Shown piece after piece: positions 1 to 6,743 of a stretch of 13,373 nt of DNA (position 1 is its first letter; each line of letters opens with the position of its first letter). Made by a program: the position numbers and the translations under genes. The notes under the pieces were generated by a model. It was not told where the DNA came from, did not search any database, and was given only the letters and a program-made list of their open reading frames with translations. Origin of the DNA: a bacterium (GTDB taxonomy: Bacteria; Bacillota_I; Bacilli_A; RFN20; UBA1709); NCBI GenBank assembly GCA_012511355.1, contig JAAZGG010000089.1:1-13373 (forward strand). The letters are read 5' to 3'.

Positions 1-6
1 ATATAG

Positions 7-12
7 TATAAT
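7..12 (+). promoter_or_regulatory. -10 box of the probable rplK promoter
   Basis: A perfect TATAAT lies at 7-12, so transcription would start near 18-20 and give a leader of about 85 bases before rplK. The matching -35 would fall before base 1 and cannot be seen. A promoter here, separate from the usual upstream secE-nusG, is a common arrangement in Bacillota. Only half of the promoter is visible. Confidence 0.5.
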
Positions 13-30
13 TCCATATGCGTCGCTAGA

Positions 31-104
31 GGCACGCACCTGCGTGGGAGGGTTTGATTCGCCCGTTACCACTGCACGGACAAACAAGTTAGGAGGTATG
101 TTCC
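31..104 (+). promoter_or_regulatory. rplK-rplA mRNA leader, probable L1 autoregulatory site
   Basis: The leader can fold as GTGG (44-47) pairing with CCAC (69-72), then an asymmetric internal loop, then GGG (50-52) pairing with CCC (62-64). The pattern of GTGGGAGGG, then CCCGTTACCAC, then CACGGAC and a strong ribosome binding site resembles the conserved leader before rplK in many Gram-positive bacteria. In E. coli, ribosomal protein L1 binds the L11 leader to shut off translation of both genes, so the same role is inferred here. A competing hairpin, CACGC (33-37) with GCGTG (42-46), uses the same GTG bases. The ribosome binding site AGGAGG is at 91-96. Confidence 0.55.
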
Positions 105-518
105 GTGAGTAAAAGAGTCGCAAAAGTTGTTAAACTGGAGATCTTGGGAGGACAGGCTAAGCCGGGTTCGGCTTTGGCATCCGCTGGGATTAATATGCCA
201 AAATTTTGCTCGGCATTTAATGACCAAACCAAAGATCGAATGGGGGAGGTTGTCCCTGTTATCATCACAGCTTATGAAGATAAGTCCTGTGATTTTGTAA
301 TTAAAACAACCCCAGCTGCCGTTTTATTGAAAAAAGCGGCCGGTATTAAAACGGCTTCTGGCCAGCCCAATACTGTCAAGGTTGGCAGTGTCACCAAAGA
401 ACAAGTTAGAAAAATCGCCGAGTACAAAATGCCTGATTTAAATGCCAATGATATTGAGTCTGCTATCAAAATCATCGAAGGCACTGCCCGCAACATGGGA
501 ATTGAGGTCAAAGAATAG
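105..518 (+). CDS. rplK: 50S ribosomal protein L11 with a shortened N-terminal proline segment
   Basis: L11 sits at the base of the L7/L12 stalk with the 23S rRNA GTPase-associated centre. It takes part in work with EF-G, IF2, release factors and the stringent factor. The C-terminal rRNA-binding half is typical, with [13 protein letters not shown] (68-80) and [12 protein letters not shown] followed by EGTARNMGI near the end. The start is GTG at 105, eight bases after AGGAGG (91-96). The protein has 137 residues against about 141 in Bacillus. The four missing residues fall between Pro20 and Gly21: the family has PAPPVGPALGQ and this protein has PGSALAS. The two helix prolines linked to thiostrepton binding are therefore absent and the third (Pro26) is Ser22. 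The rest of the protein is well conserved and the frame is intact, so this is not a pseudogene. rplA follows after two bases. Confidence 0.97.
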   Translation: MSKRVAKVVKLEILGGQAKPGSALASAGINMPKFCSAFNDQTKDRMGEVVPVIITAYEDKSCDFVIKTTPAAVLLKKAAGIKTASGQPNTVKVGSVTKEQVRKIAEYKMPDLNANDIESAIKIIEGTARNMGIEVKE

Positions 519-520
519 TT

Positions 521-1207
521 ATGGCTAAGCAAGGAAAGAAATATCGCGAGGCTTTAGCGAAGATTGATCCTAAGAAAGTTTATACTATCAGTGAAGCAGT
601 GGCAGCAGTTAAAGAGGCAAAATACAGTAAATTTGATGAAACCATTTGTGTTTCCTTCCGTTTAGGTCTTGACCCTAAGCAAGCGGATCAGCAAATTAGA
701 GGAGCCATGGTTTTACCTAATGGAACAGGCAAAGATAAGATAGTTCTAGCTATTACCCAAAATGAAGCCGTGGCTAAAGAAGCCGGTGCTGATTTTGTTG
801 GTGGCAAAGAGTTGTTAGCCAAAATCAAAAATGAAAACTGGTTTGGCTTTGATGTTATCGTGGCAACCCCAGATATGATGGGTGAGCTTGGTAAAATGGG
901 TAAAATTTTAGGCCCTAAGGGTCTAATGCCCAACCCTAAAACTGGAACAGTTTCCACAGATATCGCTAAGGCGATTAGCGAGCAAAAAGCGGGTAAGGTC
1001 AATTATCGTTTAGATCGGGAAGCCAATATGCATGTAATTTGTGGACGGACGGGTTTTGAAGATCAAAAATTAGCCGAAAACATTAAAGCAGTTTGTCAAC
1101 AGATCATACGTGTTAAACCAGCAGCCTGCAAAGGCACTTATATTAAGACCTGCGTCTTATCATCAACAATGGGGCCAGCCGTAAGGATGAACCCAGAATC
1201 AGAGTAA
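521..1207 (+). CDS. rplA: 50S ribosomal protein L1
   Basis: L1 binds 23S rRNA and forms the mobile L1 stalk that steers deacylated tRNA out of the E site. In many bacteria it also represses its own rplK-rplA mRNA. The 228-residue length is normal for the family. The L1 signature region GKILGPKGLMPNPKTGTVS lies at about residues 127-145, and the KAGKVNYRLDREANMHVICGR stretch follows. The start ATG is two bases after the rplK stop. The only upstream purine run is GAGG at 504-507, 13 bases away, so translational coupling to rplK is likely. The stop codon lies inside a hairpin (1201-1230). There is no unusual feature in the protein. Confidence 0.97.
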   Translation: MAKQGKKYREALAKIDPKKVYTISEAVAAVKEAKYSKFDETICVSFRLGLDPKQADQQIRGAMVLPNGTGKDKIVLAITQNEAVAKEAGADFVGGKELLAKIKNENWFGFDVIVATPDMMGELGKMGKILGPKGLMPNPKTGTVSTDIAKAISEQKAGKVNYRLDREANMHVICGRTGFEDQKLAENIKAVCQQIIRVKPAACKGTYIKTCVLSSTMGPAVRMNPESE

Positions 1208-1230
1208 ACTTGAATCTTTAAGTTGACTCT
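1201..1230 (+). other. Stem-loop over the rplA stop codon
   Basis: AGAGT-A-AACTT (1201-1211) pairs with AAGTT-G-ACTCT (1220-1230), giving ten base pairs with one A/G mismatch and an eight-base loop. It covers the rplA stop codon. No T-run follows, so it is not an intrinsic terminator. It could protect the 3' end of the rplKA message or be a processing site between rplKA and rplJL. Confidence 0.45.
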
Positions 1231-1238
1231 GCTAGAAT
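1210..1238 (+). promoter_or_regulatory. Probable rplJ promoter
   Basis: TTGAAT (1210-1215), a 17-base spacer and TAGAAT (1233-1238) form a reasonable sigma-A promoter, with a start site near 1245. That start gives the complete L10 leader at its 5' end. A separate rplJ promoter is known in B. subtilis. The elements overlap the hairpin at 1201-1230. The call rests on sequence match alone. Confidence 0.5.
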
Positions 1239-1246
1239 TAGTTAGT

Positions 1247-1358
1247 CATCAATATACCAAAGACAGTAACGGCCGTTTAGGCTTAATCAGGTTACCGAGG
1301 TGTGCAAGATGCGTATTTCATTTATGCGCTTAAACCCACACATCTCATGTGGGTTTTT
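1247..1358 (+). promoter_or_regulatory. Ribosomal protein L10 leader (rplJL attenuator)
   Basis: The conserved core is at 1261-1301. GTAAC (1266-1270) pairs with GTTAC (1291-1295), and GCC (1272-1274) pairs with GGC (1280-1282) around a GTTTA loop. The characteristic GGCTTAATCAG asymmetric loop and CCGAGGT end follow. This is the known binding site of the L10(L12)4 complex. Downstream, GAGGTGTG (1297-1304) can pair with CACACATC (1337-1344), with seven of eight positions matched, around an inner hairpin GCGTAT (1311-1316) with ATGCGC (1324-1329). That structure would block the terminator at 1332-1358. In B. subtilis, L10(L12)4 lowers rplJL expression by transcription attenuation. Here, binding at CCGAGGT should prevent the antiterminator and let the terminator form. 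Confidence 0.9.
1332..1358 (+). terminator. Intrinsic terminator of the L10 leader
   Basis: AAACCCACA (1332-1340) pairs with TGTGGGTTT (1348-1356), a nine-base-pair stem with a seven-base loop and a T-run to 1358. It lies 57 bases before the rplJ start and is the regulated terminator of the attenuator. Confidence 0.9.
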
Positions 1359-1414
1359 AATTAAAAGGTATATTGTTGCCTATAGATTATTGCAACAAGG
1401 AGGTGCAAAAAAGA

Positions 1415-1915
1415 ATGAACAAAGCGATTGTTGCCGAAAAGGAAGCGACGATTCAAGAGATTGTTGAAGCCATAAAGGCTGCTAAGTCAGTCTCGATTGT
1501 CGAATATCGTGGCTTGACAGTAAACAAACTCGAGGGATTGCGTCGCGATTTGCGCAAGGAGGAATGTGAACTAAAAGTTTACAAAAACACCCTTGTTCAT
1601 AAAGCGGCCGATCAATTGGGTTATGAAGCTCTTAAAATTCACCTTGTCGGACCTAACGCCTTTGTCTTCTCTAGGAAAGACGAAGTCAGCGCGCCCAAAA
1701 TTCTAGCCAAATTTGCTAGGCGCAATGAGAAATTAGTTTTAAAAGGTGGCATCATTGATGGCAAAGTTATTGATGCCAATGAATTAAAAGTCGTCTCAAC
1801 CTTACCAAACAAGGAAGGAATGTTATCCATGTTGCTCAGTTGCTTAACCGCCCCAATTCGCGGTTTTGCCTGTGCTGTTAAAGCCATTGCTGACAAAATG
1901 GAAACCCAAAATTAA
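1415..1915 (+). CDS. rplJ: 50S ribosomal protein L10
   Basis: L10 anchors the L7/L12 dimers to the ribosome stalk base. As L10(L12)4 it represses its own operon through the leader just upstream. The N-terminal rRNA-binding domain is recognisable, with SVSIVEYRGLTVNKLEGLR, then KVYKNTLVHKAA and the VGPNAFVFS strand. The C-terminal helix that carries L12 dimers is LLSCLTAPIRGFACAVKAIAD. The start chosen is ATG 1415, nine bases after a perfect AAGGAGGTG (1397-1405). A frame-open TTG at 1373 would add 14 residues, but it lies before the ribosome binding site and inside the leader. The length of 166 residues is normal. rplL follows after 21 bases. Confidence 0.97.
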   Translation: MNKAIVAEKEATIQEIVEAIKAAKSVSIVEYRGLTVNKLEGLRRDLRKEECELKVYKNTLVHKAADQLGYEALKIHLVGPNAFVFSRKDEVSAPKILAKFARRNEKLVLKGGIIDGKVIDANELKVVSTLPNKEGMLSMLLSCLTAPIRGFACAVKAIADKMETQN

Positions 1916-1936
1916 TTAAAGAGGAGGAAAATTATT

Positions 1937-2314
1937 ATGGCAAAAATTGCAAATGCTGACATCATTGCCAGCCTAAAAGAAATGTCAATCTTAGAATTAA
2001 ATGAATTAGTTAAAGCTATTGAAGAAGAATTCGGTGTTACAGCGGCAGCTCCCGTGGCGGTCGCAGCAGCAGCGCCTGCTGAGGAAGCCGTGGCTACTGG
2101 TCCTAGTGAGGTTGCTGTTTGGTTAAACAATGTTGGGCAAACCAAAGTTGCCGTTATCAAGGTTGTTCAATCAGTTACCGGTTTAGGTTTATTGGATGCT
2201 AAGAAATTAGTTGACAAAGCTCCCTGCGCTATTAAAGAAAAAATTGCGCCAACCGAGGCTGATGAAATCAAGGCCAAACTTATTGATGCCGGCGCTGAAG
2301 TTGAGATTAAGTAA
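1937..2314 (+). CDS. rplL: 50S ribosomal protein L7/L12
   Basis: L12 is the multi-copy stalk protein that recruits and activates translational GTPases. The layout is canonical: an N-terminal dimerisation domain (about 1-33), an Ala-rich hinge (about 35-55) and a C-terminal domain with KVAVIKVV and [16 protein letters not shown]. The start ATG follows GAGGAGG (1921-1927) by nine bases. Two positions on the factor-binding face differ from the usual sequence: the conserved Arg (E. coli Arg73) is Gln78, and the Lys of GLGLKEAK is Leu86. The usual KTEFDV entry strand is PSEVAV, and Cys97 is unusual for the family. A strong terminator follows the gene. Confidence 0.97.
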   Translation: MAKIANADIIASLKEMSILELNELVKAIEEEFGVTAAAPVAVAAAAPAEEAVATGPSEVAVWLNNVGQTKVAVIKVVQSVTGLGLLDAKKLVDKAPCAIKEKIAPTEADEIKAKLIDAGAEVEIK

Positions 2315-2326
2315 TTAAAAAAGTAG

Positions 2327-2358
2327 AAACCCGCGCCTTTTAATCAAGCGGGTTTTTT
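2327..2358 (+). terminator. Terminator after rplL
   Basis: AAACCCGC (2327-2334) pairs with GCGGGTTT (2348-2355), followed by a T-run to 2358. The 13-base loop is long but the GC stem is strong. It separates the ribosomal protein genes from the methyltransferase and rpoBC, so it probably lowers downstream transcription. Confidence 0.9.
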
Positions 2359-2378
2359 ACTGATTTTAGGAGCAGGTT

Positions 2379-2978
2379 ATGGGGCAGTATTTTGATAATG
2401 ATCCAAATTTAAAAAGCGAAAAATTTAACATAAAATACTATGTTAATAATCAAGAATTGCTTTTTAAAAGCGATAGAGGTGTCTTTTCAAAAAGAACCGT
2501 AGATTTCGGTACAAAAACGATGTTGGAATACCTGTTAAAACAGCCGCTTTCAGGTCGAGGTGTAGACCTTGGTTGTGGCTTAGGAATAATCGGTATTACG
2601 CTGTCTTTATTTAAGGATGTTACTATCGATATGGTCGACATTAATAAACGCGCGGTTTTGTTAGCGAAAGAAAATGCCAAACAATACAACATTGACAAAA
2701 GTTTGATTTTAGAGAGCGATGGTTTAAAGGCCTTAACTCAAAAAAACTATGACTTTATTTTGACCAATCCGCCGATTCGTGCCGGAAAAGCCACAGTCTA
2801 TTCCTTTTTCACAGAAGCCTATGAATACTTAAAAACTGGCGGTTTTTTACTAGTGGTCATTCAAAAGAAACAAGGAGCCCCAAGTGCCAAAAACAAAATT
2901 CTTGAACTTTTTGGCAATTGTCAAATAGTAGACCGGAAAAAAGGATATCATCTTTTAAAAGCATTTAAAGAAGTTTAA
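2379..2978 (+). CDS. Class I SAM-dependent methyltransferase, YbxB/RsmC-like
   Basis: This is a Rossmann-fold methyltransferase of the RsmC/RlmG group, which methylates guanine in rRNA. It has the position between rplL and rpoB that ybxB holds in B. subtilis. The N-terminal YFDNDPN (4-10) and FKSDRGVFSKRTVDFGTK (29-46) match that family. The SAM-binding motif I is VDLGCGLGIIG (62-72), the acidic residue after strand 2 is Asp87, and the catalytic NPP motif is at 130-132 in TNPPIRAGK. The length of 199 residues matches the short single-domain Gram-positive form, without the extra N-terminal domain of E. coli RsmC. The ribosome binding site TAGGAG (2367-2372) is six bases before the ATG. No promoter was seen after the rplL terminator, so expression may come from read-through. 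The exact rRNA target is not shown by the sequence. Confidence 0.88.
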   Translation: MGQYFDNDPNLKSEKFNIKYYVNNQELLFKSDRGVFSKRTVDFGTKTMLEYLLKQPLSGRGVDLGCGLGIIGITLSLFKDVTIDMVDINKRAVLLAKENAKQYNIDKSLILESDGLKALTQKNYDFILTNPPIRAGKATVYSFFTEAYEYLKTGGFLLVVIQKKQGAPSAKNKILELFGNCQIVDRKKGYHLLKAFKEV

Positions 2979-3025
2979 AAAAGCCAGACTTTCACATCAA
3001 TTATTGGAAAAGTGTAAAAAAAGAC

Positions 3026-3054
3026 TTGCAAAGCAATTGTTAAATTGCTATAAT
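3026..3054 (+). promoter_or_regulatory. rpoBC promoter
   Basis: TTGCAA (3026-3031), a 17-base spacer and a perfect TATAAT (3049-3054) predict a start near 3061 and a 79-base leader. A seven-base inverted repeat, AGCAATT (3032-3038) and AATTGCT (3043-3049) around GTTA, fills the spacer and runs into the -10. A further AATTGC is at 3059-3064, and TGCATA (3054-3059) mirrors TATGCA (3070-3075). The leader can form two small hairpins, CTTTTTT/AAAAAAG (3076-3095) and TTTGC/GCAAA (3097-3110). The rpoB ribosome binding site AAGGAG is at 3125-3130. Confidence 0.85.
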
Positions 3055-3139
3055 GCATAATTGCCTTTATATGCACTTTTTTCATTTAAAAAAAGATTTG
3101 CTAAAGCAAAAGAAGTCAAATTCGAAGGAGTGAAAGCTA

Positions 3140-6100
3140 GTGGTTAAAAAAAATCAGCCTATACCTAGTGAAACAAAGAGAATAGATTTCTCAAAGATTA
3201 GCGGCACTTTAGAGTTACCATATTTGGTGAGAATTCAAACTGATTCTTTCAGAAATTTTGTTGAAGAGGGAATTGTTGAGGTGTTCAACGATATTTATCC
3301 CATAGTTGCACCTAGTGGAAACATTGAATTAAATTACTTAGACTCGCATTTTGAGGAACCAAAATATTCAATTGAAGAATGTAAAGATCGTGATATGACC
3401 TATGCCAAACCCTTAAAGGTTCGCTTAGGTCTGTTTGATAATTCTGAACACGGAGAGATTAAAGTCAGTGAAGTTTTTATGGGAGATTTTCCCTGGATGA
3501 CCGATAGTGGCACTTTCATTATCAATGGTGCTGAAAGAGTCATCGTTTCACAATTAGTTAGATCACCCGGTGTTTATTTTAGCAAAGAAAGAGACAAATC
3601 TGGTAAATTCGTTTTTGGTGGCGATATTATTCCAGGGCGTGGGACTTGGTTACAATTTGAGACCGACGCTAAAGGTTTAATCAATGTAAGAATTGATCGA
3701 AATCGTAAGGTTTCAGCAACTACTTTGTTAAGAGCTTTGGGGTTGACTGGTGATGTCAAAGATTTGTTTGGTGATTGTGAACAATTAAGACAGACGATTG
3801 AAAAAGATAATACGATGAGCGAAATGCTTGATCGTGAAGATATTATTCGGGCAGCGATGATTGAAATCTACAACCGCTTGCGCCCAGGCGAGCCCGCAAC
3901 TGAGGAAGGAGCAAGAACTCTCCTTTTCCAGAAGTTTTTTGATGCTCGTCGCTATGATTTAGCTAAGGCTGGGCGCTTTAAATTCAAAAAGAAACTAGGT
4001 CTTTACAACCGTTTACTTGATCGTGTTTTGGCTGAAGACTTATGTGATGAAAATGGTGAACCTATTTATCGGGCAGGCACCCATATTGGTAAAGAAGAGT
4101 TGGCTGATTTAAGAGAGCGAAAAGTCTTCGAAAAAGGCGCACATAATCTAGAGTTACAGACTAATACAGCAATTGAAGATGGTGATACCAGTTGTCGGAC
4201 CATTGTTCAAAAAATTCTAGTTTATAGCGATGAATCTCGTGAAAAAGTTCTTCCAATCATTGGAACTGATTTGACGATTGAAAAACGCTGTTTAACTATA
4301 GCAGATATCATCGCGGCTTTTTCCTATTACGTCAACATCATTGAGGGTATTGGTGATACAGATGACATTGATCATCTTGGGAATAGACGCGTTAAGACCG
4401 TTGGTGAACTATTGCAAAATCAATTTAGAATTGGCCTTTCTCGGATGGAAAGAAGCGTTAAAGAAAGAATGACAATTGCGGAAAGTGATAAAATTACCGC
4501 TCAAAATTTAACCAACATTCGCCCTTTAACTTCCTCTATTAAGGAGTTTTTCTCTAGTTCTCAATTATCACAATTTATGGATCAGACTAATCCTTTAGCT
4601 GAACTTACTAATAAACGTCGGCTTTCGGCTCTAGGGCCTGGGGGCTTATCGCGTGAGCGCGCAGGGATGGAAGTTCGTGACGTTCACTCCAGTCACTATG
4701 GGCGGATTTGTCCAATTGAAACGCCCGATGGTCCCAACATTGGTTTAATTAACAATCTTGCGACTTATGCTCGAGTAAATGAATATGGTTTTCTTGAAAC
4801 CCCCTATCGTAAGGTCGTAAAACAAGATGACAAATATGTGGTATTAGAAGAAGAAATAAGATATCTTTCGGCTGACGATGAATATGATAAGTATATCGCT
4901 CAAGCCAATGTGCGTTTAGATGCTGATCATTCCATTGCTGATGAGGTAGTAGTTGTTCGTCATAAAGGCGAAAACATGATGGCGCCTAGAGAGATCGTTG
5001 ATTTTGTTGACGTTTCTCCTAAGCAAATTGTTTCTGTAGCCGCCGCTTGTATTCCCTTCTTAGAAAACGATGATGCCAAACGTGCCCTTATGGGGGCAAA
5101 CATGCAGCGGCAAGCCGTTCCTTTACTGAAGCCTGAAGCGCCTTTTGTTGGTACGGGTATTGAAGCCAAGATAGCCCATGACTCGGGTTTAGCGGTGATC
5201 GCCAAAGATGATGGCTTGGTCACTTATGTTGATTCAAAGAAAATTATCGTTCAAGAAAGTGGGGGCACACGCGAGTATCGTCTTAGCAAGTTTGCCCGCA
5301 GCAATCAAGGCACAGCCATCAACCAGACGCCTATTGTTAAAAGAGGCCAGAAAATACGGGCTCGGGAAGTTATTGCTGATGGTCCTGCTATGGAAAATGG
5401 CGAACTAGCGCTCGGTCAAAACGTCACCATCGCTTTTATGACTTGGGATGGTTATAACTATGAAGATGCGGTCATCATGTCTGAACGCATGGTTAAGGAT
5501 GATATTTATACTTCCATCCATATTGAAGAATATGATGTCGAATGTCGTGATACTAAACTGGGACCTGAAGAAATAACTAGGGATATTCCCAATATTTCGG
5601 AAGATTCAATGACCCAACTTGATGAACGCGGCATTGTTATTCCGGGGGCGGAAGTTAAAGAAGGCGACATTTTAGTCGGTAAGATTACCCCTAAAGGTCA
5701 AAGTGAACCGACCCCTGAAGAAAAACTTTTGATGGCTATCTTTGGTGACAAAACTAAAGATGGCAAAGATAACTCTTTGAGAGTTCCTCATGGCGGGGCG
5801 GGAATTATTTTGGATGTTAAGGTTTTCTCGCGCTCTAAAGGTGATGAGTTACCACCAGGGGTTAACGAAGTTGTTAGAGTTTTCATTGTTCAGAAAAGAA
5901 AGATTTCTGAAGGCGATAAAATGGCTGGTCGTCATGGTAACAAAGGTGTTATCAGTCGGATTTTGCCAGTTGAAGATATGCCATATCTAGCGGATGGTAC
6001 GCCAATTGACATCATGCTCAATCCTTTAGGTGTCCCCAGCCGGATGAATATTGGTCAAGTTCTTGAAGTGCACTTGGGTGTTGCTGCCAAAAAACTAGGT

Positions 6101-6730
6101 CTAAAAGTAGCATCTTCTGTCTTTGATGGTTGCACTAATGAAGAACTACTTGATTTTATGGAAAAAGCCCAACTAGAAAAAGATGGTAAAGTTGTTCTTT
6201 ATGATGGACGTACAGGGGAACCTTTTGATGAAAGGATTACCGTTGGAATCATGTATATGATTAAGCTTGCCCACATGGTTGATGATAAATTGCATGCCCG
6301 GGCTGTTGGTCCTTATTCTTTGGTAACTCAGCAACCATTAGGAGGTAAGGCGCAAAATGGTGGTCAACGTTTTGGCGAAATGGAAGTTTGGGCCTTGGAA
6401 GCCTATGGTGCCGCCCATACATTACAAGAAATTTTAACGGTCAAATCGGATGATATGATCGGTCGTGGTAAGACCTATGAAGCGATTACTAAGGGAAACA
6501 TTATTCCAGATCCTGGTATTCCCGAATCCTTTAGAGTCTTACAAAAAGAATTACAAGCTTTAGCAATTGATGTGAAGATTTTAGATAAAGACGGTCAAGA
6601 AATTGACATGAAAGAAATGGTCAAACATCGCGACCGCGAAGAAAGGCGCATCAGCGATTATGCGCGTGAGGTTGTCAGTGATTTCCGCTACGAGAGTAGT
6701 GAACAAGTCAATGATGACTTGGTAGAATAG
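3140..6730 (+). CDS. rpoB: DNA-directed RNA polymerase subunit beta
   Basis: This is the beta subunit, forming one pincer and part of the active centre of RNA polymerase. It has 1196 residues, close to B. subtilis (about 1193), and lacks the large lineage inserts of Proteobacteria. The rifampicin-pocket cluster [19 protein letters not shown] runs from about 474 to 492. It is followed by [17 protein letters not shown] and the fork region with [14 protein letters not shown]. The active-centre lysines are in [12 protein letters not shown] (Lys927 and Lys935). The start is GTG 3140, nine bases after AAGGAG. Asn491 stands where E. coli has His526, and Ala487 where it has Ser522. rpoC starts 13 bases after the stop, so the two are co-transcribed from the promoter at 3026. 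Confidence 0.98.
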   Translation: MVKKNQPIPSETKRIDFSKISGTLELPYLVRIQTDSFRNFVEEGIVEVFNDIYPIVAPSGNIELNYLDSHFEEPKYSIEECKDRDMTYAKPLKVRLGLFDNSEHGEIKVSEVFMGDFPWMTDSGTFIINGAERVIVSQLVRSPGVYFSKERDKSGKFVFGGDIIPGRGTWLQFETDAKGLINVRIDRNRKVSATTLLRALGLTGDVKDLFGDCEQLRQTIEKDNTMSEMLDREDIIRAAMIEIYNRLRPGEPATEEGARTLLFQKFFDARRYDLAKAGRFKFKKKLGLYNRLLDRVLAEDLCDENGEPIYRAGTHIGKEELADLRERKVFEKGAHNLELQTNTAIEDGDTSCRTIVQKILVYSDESREKVLPIIGTDLTIEKRCLTIADIIAAFSYYVNIIEGIGDTDDIDHLGNRRVKTVGELLQNQFRIGLSRMERSVKERMTIAESDKITAQNLTNIRPLTSSIKEFFSSSQLSQFMDQTNPLAELTNKRRLSALGPGGLSRERAGMEVRDVHSSHYGRICPIETPDGPNIGLINNLATYARVNEYGFLETPYRKVVKQDDKYVVLEEEIRYLSADDEYDKYIAQANVRLDADHSIADEVVVVRHKGENMMAPREIVDFVDVSPKQIVSVAAACIPFLENDDAKRALMGANMQRQAVPLLKPEAPFVGTGIEAKIAHDSGLAVIAKDDGLVTYVDSKKIIVQESGGTREYRLSKFARSNQGTAINQTPIVKRGQKIRAREVIADGPAMENGELALGQNVTIAFMTWDGYNYEDAVIMSERMVKDDIYTSIHIEEYDVECRDTKLGPEEITRDIPNISEDSMTQLDERGIVIPGAEVKEGDILVGKITPKGQSEPTPEEKLLMAIFGDKTKDGKDNSLRVPHGGAGIILDVKVFSRSKGDELPPGVNEVVRVFIVQKRKISEGDKMAGRHGNKGVISRILPVEDMPYLADGTPIDIMLNPLGVPSRMNIGQVLEVHLGVAAKKLGLKVASSVFDGCTNEELLDFMEKAQLEKDGKVVLYDGRTGEPFDERITVGIMYMIKLAHMVDDKLHARAVGPYSLVTQQPLGGKAQNGGQRFGEMEVWALEAYGAAHTLQEILTVKSDDMIGRGKTYEAITKGNIIPDPGIPESFRVLQKELQALAIDVKILDKDGQEIDMKEMVKHRDREERRISDYAREVVSDFRYESSEQVNDDLVE

Positions 6731-6743
6731 GGGGTGTAGGGTA

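Noticed and set aside
98..112. Tiny ORF (ATG TTC CGT GAG TAA) overlapping the rplK start
   Set aside because: Its ATG is only one base after AGGAGG, too close for initiation, and nothing suggests it is translated.
1373..1414. TTG start giving L10 an extra 14 residues
   Set aside because: It lies before the perfect AAGGAGGTG at 1397-1405 and inside the regulatory leader. ATG 1415 has ideal spacing and gives the family's normal N terminus.
2979..3025. Terminator after the methyltransferase
   Set aside because: The stretch has A-runs and a partial TTTCACA/AGTGTAA similarity, but no stem of useful length followed by a T-run.
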